NCBI RefSeq assembly: GCF_016906535.1
Contig: NC_057370.1
Location: forward strand, 2,790,001-2,854,000
Length of the DNA stretch: 64,000 nucleotides
Reading direction: 5' to 3'
Origin: Rhizoctonia solani
Lineage: Eukaryota > Basidiomycota > Agaricomycetes > Cantharellales > Ceratobasidiaceae
In this document: piece by piece, positions 56,457 through 64,000 of the stretch
Layout of the letters: the number at the start of each line of letters is the position of its first letter
How positions within the stretch are numbered: the first letter of the stretch is position 1
Translations under genes and position numbers: made by a program
Notes under the pieces: model-generated
Told to the model about the DNA's origin: nothing
Seen by the model: only the letters and a program-made list of their open reading frames with translations
The model's database searches: none

Positions 56457-59400
56457 ATGCATCGCACGAGCGACTCGGCGTCTACGCTGCTCCCGACGGT
56501 GGGTGGTGGTGGCGGAGGAGGGGGCCAGAACATGAACAAGACCATGTCGAGTCTGGCGCTAGCGTCGACGAATGTACCCCAGTCGCACAAGGCGATTATT
56601 AACGCCCTCGTCAATCGACTCCAAGCCAAGGTGCGTTTTTTGGTGTTTGGTAGAGAGAGAGAGCACAGGGAACAGGTGGCTTATGCATGCTCTAGCTGCC
56701 CTGTAACTCGGGCTTAAACTTGCATGCTGTCGAGTCGGACCCTACACTTCAGCAGTCGGTCGAACTCCTCATCCAGCTCTCCCGCACCCAGCTTCATACC
56801 GTGGCTTATGCACTCAGCCAGCTACTCGATAAAGTCTCCAAGGTATGGCTCCGACGCTCTTGTATGCACTTGGAGAGATATAAACTCATTCCTCATGGTA
56901 TATAGAACACAGGCCCGGCGACAGAAGGATTCCTCCCACTCGATCTGCTTCATTCGCAGTTTTACATACTCAAAATCCTCTCTGCCGCATTCACCTTTCG
57001 CACCCAACTCGAGCGAGACGCCCGCCGCGACCCGACCAGTCCGCAGCTCGCGCCGTCCTCAAGACACGAGCCGGCCTTTGCGTTCGATGCGCTCCCGCTC
57101 AGCGACGAGGTCGCCCAATACACCATCAGCGTCATGGTCCTCATCATGCGCCAGACCTCTTCCGTCTCGGAACGCGCACGCACTATTGGTCTCATGTACA
57201 ACGAACACGTGCCGGATTTTCATACCATCGACGCCGTCGGACTCACCAACCTCTCGCCGAGCCCAACTGTCTGGGGCGGCACCGACCGCGGGACGACCAA
57301 GCCCGATGGCTCGGCCGGCAAAAGCACCATCGCCAGTTCCTTGCGCGAGCTCGAGGGGGCATCGCCGTCCTGGGCTACCCCGGGCGCAGCCTCTGTCCCT
57401 TTGCTCCCCAGCTCCGCCTACCCCTTTGCGAGTGGGATGCATGGGCCTTCCAAGCCCGTCAAGGCCACTGCTCCGGCCGTCAACACCACCCCGGCCCTCT
57501 CGTCGCTTGTTGCACCCGCCGCAGCATGTTATTCAGACACCCCGTCGAGCTTGAGTTGGTTGGTCTATCGCTATGCCGCGCGTGTGGTCTATGCCATTAG
57601 TTCCTCCAACTGGGAGGCAGTGTACACCCGTGTTAGGGGGTGGATTCGGGTTGCTCATGCCAACGCTAGTAACAGTAAATTGGAAGAATCGGCGGACACG
57701 ATGGATATCAGGCTCTTGACCTGCTGTGCTATCGATTCTACCAGGCTCATTACTGTTTTATCAGGCACGTTTCCTCTCTCTCTCTGAAAAACTCCCATGA
57801 CTAAACACAGTGTAACAGAAATAAGCTCCCTGATTGTAGGAGTCCAAGACAAATCAAAGTTGGCCATTGCCAATGCTGCCCGACAAGCCGTCTGGAACTG
57901 GATCGAGATCCTCCCAAATGAATATACTGAACTACTATCAGGCCAACGAACACTTGATGGCGGCCCAGAACGACTATTTGACGTTTTGTGCCCTTCCCAA
58001 TTCGAACGAGATGGCAAACAGCGCTTGTATTGGCCCACTCTAACTGTCTTGCTGGCCGCTTCGCCAGAACGACTCCAAGGACTCGAGATTGGGGCTTCTG
58101 GCGGACGAGCAAAGCGAGACCGTAAAATCGCTTTGTTCAAGGACTCGCTAGTAAAGGGGAGCCAGAGTAGCACTCGTCAACTTCGTGAGACGGCGATTGC
58201 GTGTATTGGAGAGTTGAGCAAGGCTGCTAGCTTTGCTGTCGGGAAGAACGCGAGTCATGCGGACTCGGTGCCGATCAAGAGTCTTGCGCAAGATGTCATG
58301 AGCGAGGTCAAGGTGCGCTTCTTTCTCTCGTTTGGTTGATTTGCTCTCATTCCCTCCATCTCCACCTTCTCCCTTTCCCGACTCGATTCCGAAATATTCG
58401 CAGAACCGACTGTTCAGCCCGCCTGCGCCCCATAAATCCTTTACGGAGCAAAACGAAGCAATAGACGTGTCGTTCCACGTCGATAGCCTGGTTGCGATTT
58501 TTAGGTACGCCTCGTGTTGCCTTGCTAGTCTTCTGGTCTTGTCCGTCTTGGGCTTGGTGTGTGAAAGAGTGCGCACGCTAGGAAGAGATAGGGCTGGATG
58601 TTCGTGATGAGTCCATACCCACGGCTACTCTCTTCCCTTGTCCTTTGCCTGATTTTGAATTTTCATAATTATTATTGCCTTTGATTATATGCTTCGCATT
58701 TCACTGACGTTCGCTCCGTATTTGGCAGGTCTTTCCCTACTTTTGCTGCATCGACTGCTTTCCCTGCTGTACTTGCGCCTGAATGCTCAGAGGCCGTCAA
58801 GCTGGCCGGTGTGCGTGCATGTTTGCTTTTGGCTAGCGAGGTGAGTTGTAATTATGTACGCCGCACGAATTGCATCCAGAGCTGTTGTATCCATCTAGGT
58901 CACGCGAGTACCGTCTCAGCCCAAATTAGGCGATTTGGTCAATGCAACCGCCGTGAGGTTACGGAAAATCATGACGGTAGGCCCTATCCCGTTTGTCCCG
59001 CCCAGTTCAAAACCTAAGCTCGCCTACGCTTCTAGTCCACGACCGAACAAACCGCCGAACAATACCCAGACGGCACGATCGTCGCACCTCGTCTCCACCC
59101 AGTCGCACAACGAAACGCACCAGACCTGACAGACAGGGAACAACTCATACTCGCCTTGCTCGCTCTTTTCCGGACCGACGTCAGGTTCTTTTTCACACTT
59201 CGTCCCAACGTGCCCTCGGATATTCCGAGATGTGTGCGGGATTCGCTGTTGTTGCTGAGACCTTCGTTTGACCCTGTATTCGTACGGCCGCGGCCAGGAC
59301 GTTTGGGATATTGGCTGCGACGGCTAGGCAGATGCAGATCGGACATCCATTGGGCGTTGCCGCGAAGGAATTGGCTGCGCATACTGGGTAGGTTTCTTCT

Positions 59401-62400
59401 CTCGCGTGCATACAAAGATACACATACTAAATTAACAACAAGACCAAACGCACTTCGAGCCGGCGCACTCTTGGTTTACAATTCCACAAATACAACCGAC
59501 CTCCGACTCGCGTACAACAGCCTAATCTCGATCGTGCTCGCGCGGTACGCTAACCCAGTCGAGGTGACTCGTTCCCGCCGCGCACAAACGTCCACTGACA
59601 ATCCCAAGTTGTCTTCTACAACAAAGATGCTAAACACCCAAGCCGCGCTTGCTCTCTACCCGGTCCCGCCCTCGAAATTCCTGATCATGGTGGAGGTGGC
59701 ATGTTTGATCGCGCTCACGTCGATTCATCAGGATATCGTGACGCACGCGAGCCGGAATTTGGGCTTGTTGGTGGTGATTGAGAAGATGGAGTTGGCGCCC
59801 GAGCCTGGTGGATGTAGTGCTGATTTGTTGCTGAAGCGGGCGTCGGTGTACGAGGCTCTTGGGGATACGAATGTGGTTGTTGTCGGTAAGTTGTTTTTAC
59901 CTCGTCTCTTTCTGGCTCTTGAATTAACATTTCGTCCTTAGGCCGGATTGCCCATCAAAAGCGCATACGAAAGTTATTGCGTACCGCAGCGGCTCCAAGT
60001 ACAATCAATATGGCTGCGTGGATGGAGTGCTTTACGAGATGGGAGGAGCGTACATCACGGCTCGAACAATTGACAGATGTAAGTCCCCTCTTTCTCATCC
60101 ATCTTGTTTGCGGGAACTATTGATACAAGCACTCCAGGGAATGCAGGACGGACTCATGGAATGGCAAACCTCACGATGTTCCTGGCTACATGGGGCGGCT
60201 CATGCGTCTGCACCGAGAACCGCTACCCCGCGTTCCGAGAACTCATCCAGTCGGAGGAAATTCCAAAGCGGATGCTGTGGCCTCCTTCGGCGAACAAAAA
60301 AGTCGAAGAGTTTATCGTTCGGATGGTAGGACTGCTCAAGTCTACGCATTTATTCTGCCGTGAGACCGTCAAGGACGCGCTTGGACAAGAGCTGCATCCG
60401 AGGTTGTATTCAATACTAATGAATCGGTTCTTGATGTGAGTTTCTGAACATGTTGTTCTGGACTGTTCCACTCAATCGAATCTAGGTCGGCCAAGGATAA
60501 ACTCGAGCGGGAACACCCGTGGAGCCCAGACCTCTGCCAGTGCCTCGAGCAAGTACGTCCCACGCTTCTTCGACCCCAGTTACCCACATTGACAGTACTC
60601 TGCAGTTTGTAACAGTCCTCAAGCTCATCTTTGAGCGCATCGAATCCGAAACCGATACTTCGCATATCAAAGTCAGCATCAGCGCCCTCGTCCGCAGTCT
60701 GCTCCAGCTTCTCCACGCCGCACCCAAGGGAGATTCGTGGGCGATGAGAATCCGAGTCAAGTTTTGCCACATGGCATACAACTTGTTTGAAAAGCGTGAT
60801 TATCTTGCGTTGGAGCAAGAGTTGCTGCTGAGGAGCCAGCTCCTAGAGGCGTTTGCCGAGTGGGCGATGGTCGAGTTGCCTGTAAGTCTTTCTGGGTTTT
60901 TATGAGGAAGTTATCGTTGATGGTTTGTCTGCACAGTCAAATACTCCCGATGCGCAGCATCGTACGCAGGGAGAAGTCAATGTCGCGTGCTTGAAGACTG
61001 TCGTTCTCTTATTGGATCGGTTCCAGCTTGGCGTTCCGGACCGTAGCCAAGGCACTGATGACGATGTTACGAACGTGCGCTCCAGGCTGTTTTATCGATA
61101 CTTTCAATTCTTCTTGCGTGTGGTAAAACAGTGCTTTGAAAAGGTAATATTGGCCATCCAATATCTAGTTTCATTTGTACTGAGTATTTTATCCTAGTTC
61201 CCTATTGGCGACGAGCGTAGTCAGCGAGTTGCGTTCGGCCTGGCCAAGGATGTTCCGATGTATCGTCAACTTGCCATCCGAGGCCTTTCCCTACTTCTCG
61301 ATGCAAACATGGACGTTGGTCTGAAACACTGCCTTTCAATGGCCTATCATGACGACCCCAATGTCCGAGCTATCTTCATCCATGTATTCTCTCAGGTTCT
61401 TGGGACCGAGCCGACAGACGAGGATAACGAGGAGGGCGAAGATGGAGAAAATCAGAGCGAAGTTCCAGAAGATAATGGAGGCAAGGCAGAGGTGAAGATC
61501 GATCCAGAACCGGAGGACAAGGGGAATGGGAAAGAGAAAGGCAAAGACAAGGACGAGGAACAGGATGGGGCGAGTGTGATGAAGCGTAGGAAGCGTTTCC
61601 AGATTATGAATCATGCGTCCGAGGGGCAAGTTCAGCCGAGCCGGTTATGCGAGGTGAGTTTAGTTGGATTAATCATATTGTTACGCTAAGCACAGCTACG
61701 CATAGATTGTTCGTGGAGACGATGTGAGTGTATGCGCTGTTTTAATATGTATTATGCTGATCGCGGTCTAGATTATGATTGCAATGGCCATGTGCAACGT
61801 ATGCCCTTCCCAAGAGATAGATAATCTGATCCACGTTATTCTCAATATCTTCGACAGTCGAAAGACTTTGCTGAGGTTACTGAAAGCGCTCATTGATCGC
61901 GAAGTTGCGCAGACGAGTAAGTATCATGGTCCTGACCTATTTCATGGAGGCTGAGCAATTGCATTAGCCAGCGATTCCAACCTTTTCCGCTCTAATAGCA
62001 TGTGTATGCGCGTTCTTTCAGCTTTTGCTCGCATGCATGGGTACAAGTAAGTGTATGCTTTCTCAAACAAGAATTGGTGTTGATGTTTTTGATAGTTACA
62101 TCCGTCAAATCCTTTCTCCTCTTATTTCCCAAATGGTGAACATGCCCGCCGACCGTTCATACGAACTTGATCCAAAGCGACCCGATGGCAAAAATGTCGA
62201 GGAGAACGCAAAGAGTCTCTCAATCATTGCTCAAGCCTTCCTTCATGTTATTTGCGAGTCTGCGCCCATTTTACCTCCGTAGGTTAACCGTTAGTTTTAT
62301 CCTACGACCTGATGGTTTACCTCTGTTGTCTCTCAGGATCATTCGAGAAGTATGCAAACATATCGCCGATGCAGTGTATGATTGAATCCTTAGCCTCACA

Positions 62401-64000
62401 AGTATTGATCTAATGAACTTGGCAGGAGCGAAGTATGGCCTGAAAGTGGCTTCCCAGCTGTTGGGAGTTTCATGTTCCTTCGGTAAGACTGATGTACCGA
62501 CTTGTTGACCAAATTAACCTATGATATAGGTTCATTTGCCCTGCTATTGTCTCCCCTGAATCGGTTGACATTGAACTACCTCGAGACAATGCTCGGATCC
62601 GACGCGGTTTAATGCTGATTACCAAGATTATCCAGAACCTTGCGAACAATGTCTTGTTTGGTAAAGAGCCATATCTGATCCCTTTGAACAATCTGCTCGA
62701 AGCAAACATTGTTCCTTTGGCACGTTTCCTCAACGAAGTTATTGTGGGTACTTGGGGTTCTCTGTTTATCGCCAGCTAACCACCGTCACAGCGCTACCAA
62801 CAACCTCCAGAGGAAGAATACATAGAGGAGTGGTTAGGGACGACCTATGACGAAGTGGATCAGATGGTGCTTCATCGCTACTTCTCCGACAACGTTGACA
62901 AAATCGGCAAGGACCTCCTCATTGCGAGCAAAGTTGCCCACTCCCAAACCAGCGACACGGTTGCTGGAAAGCGCCAATGGGATAAATTGGTTAATGTACT
63001 GGTCGAACTGGGGCAACCTGTCGAGGTGCCTATGCTATCCCGGAGCACAGCTGAAGACCATTTAATTTATAAACCTTTCATGCGATCTCAAGCTCACCGA
63101 ACTCCCGATGCCTCGATTCGGGACATGTTTATCCAAGCGCCAGGTGCCAAGGTCTGTTTCAATTCTACCCTTCTTCACGTTTAGCTCAAGTACCTTTGGT
63201 ACTAGATCAACTCTACTGTGGAGCATCGATCCCAAATTGACACAGAAGAATCTACGAACGTATACATATTCCGTATTGCGCAACTCAACGTGGAAACTGT
63301 AGAGTTTCAATTACTCTTGTACAGGATATTTAGCGTTGGTCTTTCTACCACTTCTACTTAAAATGTTAACTAACCTCTTTACAGCTCATAGGTTCCAATT
63401 CTGCTGCTTTTGACCTTATTCTGGATTGCACTGTAAGATTTTTTCTGACAACACTACGTTATCCAAGCTGAGTACTGTAATTCCAACTAGGCCTTTTCCG
63501 CGACGTCCGAAATTCCTACACAATGGATCAACGAGTTTGTTGAAGTCACACCTTTCGATTTCGTCGAGAGGCTTCGAACGATATACATCGTTAACCCGAA
63601 CCAGCTAGCACAAAAGTTCCTTCGGAAAATGTATCATCGTTTCTCAGGTACGTAGCCTTGTGTCTGCATATCCAAGGTGGTTGAACTAAGTCTTTTCTTC
63701 CTTAGGAATGGGCATAGGAAAGACGGTCGTGGCCGTTTCGGCGATGGCTGAGCTCATTGAGAAGATGCACCCTGACAGCCTTGCGCCTCTAACTGCGGCC
63801 AGTAAGTCACGAAGTGTTCTACTATTTAATCAAAACTAACACATGTACAAACCCAGGTAGCTTAGAACGCGAAGTTTTACAGACATTCTCGAATGTATAC
63901 CAATATTCACCCCAACGTATGCGTTCACCGATCACAATGAGTGTAGCTACGTCGCATATCCGTATCACAAGCGTATGTCATAGAATAATGCCTGCGTTTT
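56457..64000 (+). CDS. Neurofibromin/IRA-type Ras GTPase-activating protein (runs past window end)
   Basis: A very large negative regulator of Ras. The start MHRTSDSASTLLPTVGGGGG leads to NMNKTMSSLALASTNVPQSH and long helical-repeat sequence over about 5 kb, with many short introns. The RasGAP domain is clear: TSDSNLFRSNSMCMRVLSAF with the arginine finger in LFRSNS (about 61985), MHGYNYIRQILSPLISQM, and the FLR signature in GSFMFLRFICPAIVSPE (about 62465-62560). After the GAP domain, exons read LIGSNSAAFDLILDCTAFS, TQWINEFVEVTPFDFVERLR and TIYIVNPNQLAQKFLRKMYH. This is the Sec14/CRAL-TRIO-like homology of neurofibromin, which yeast IRA proteins share weakly. One base is probably missing near 59281 (restoring VFRTAAARTFGILAATARQM). 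The C-terminus lies outside the window. Confidence 0.92.

Noticed and set aside
1..64000. CRISPR arrays, insertion sequences, prophage or operon-like features
   Set aside because: The window is eukaryotic and intron-rich. No regularly spaced repeats, transposase or reverse transcriptase motifs were seen.

Overview
The window looks like nuclear DNA of a basidiomycete fungus, most likely an Agaricomycete. Almost every gene is cut by 48-80 nt GT-AG introns, spacing is tight (about one gene per 2.3 kb, both strands), and the families are typical of filamentous Basidiomycota: white-collar-type GATA factor, MIPC synthase, MDM10, FAR11/STRIP, Zn2Cys6 regulator, formate/nitrite transporter, DPH1, cactin, neurofibromin/IRA. 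A Rhizoctonia-like (Ceratobasidiaceae) source is a guess from general resemblance. No CRISPR array, rRNA gene, insertion sequence or full transposon was seen.

Layout. 0-8 kb: end of a GATA factor (+), TilS (-), MIPC synthase (+), a small unknown gene (-) and SmG (-). 8-19 kb: a low-complexity protein (+), MDM10 (-), MED11 (+), a HeLo/MLKL-NTD-like helical protein (-) and FAR11 (+). 19-31 kb: Zn2Cys6 factor (+), formate/nitrite transporter (+), ubiquitin E1 (-), RanBP1 (-). 31-39 kb: p24 cargo receptor (+), unknown (-), EMC10-like (+), DPH1 (+), forkhead factor (+). 39-48 kb: two gene-poor stretches flanking cactin (+). 48-64 kb: single-pass membrane protein (+), CCHC zinc-knuckle protein (+), EVE-domain protein (-), large Tudor/PWWP-like nuclear protein (-), PPIL1-type cyclophilin (-), and the start of a neurofibromin/IRA RasGAP (+) that runs off the end.

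Functionally this is mostly housekeeping: mRNA splicing (SmG, cactin, PPIL1), transcription (MED11, GATA, Zn2Cys6, forkhead), translation (TilS, DPH1), the membrane system (MIPC synthase, p24, EMC10, MDM10) and Ras/STRIPAK signalling (IRA, FAR11). There is no obvious operon-like cluster.

The most important caution is that many genes carry frame breaks, nearly all explained by one missing base, usually in a run of identical bases (GG to G, CC to C, AAA to AA). Others (TilS, MIPC synthase, SmG, cactin, zinc-knuckle protein, cyclophilin) are perfectly intact. Because breaks fall in essential genes such as UBA1, uncorrected assembly errors are the likeliest explanation. True biological oddities are 6-, 7-, 11- and 15-nt microexons, probable GC-AG introns and two tandem duplications in one regulator gene. 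All exon coordinates are my own splice predictions from consensus signals and family conservation.
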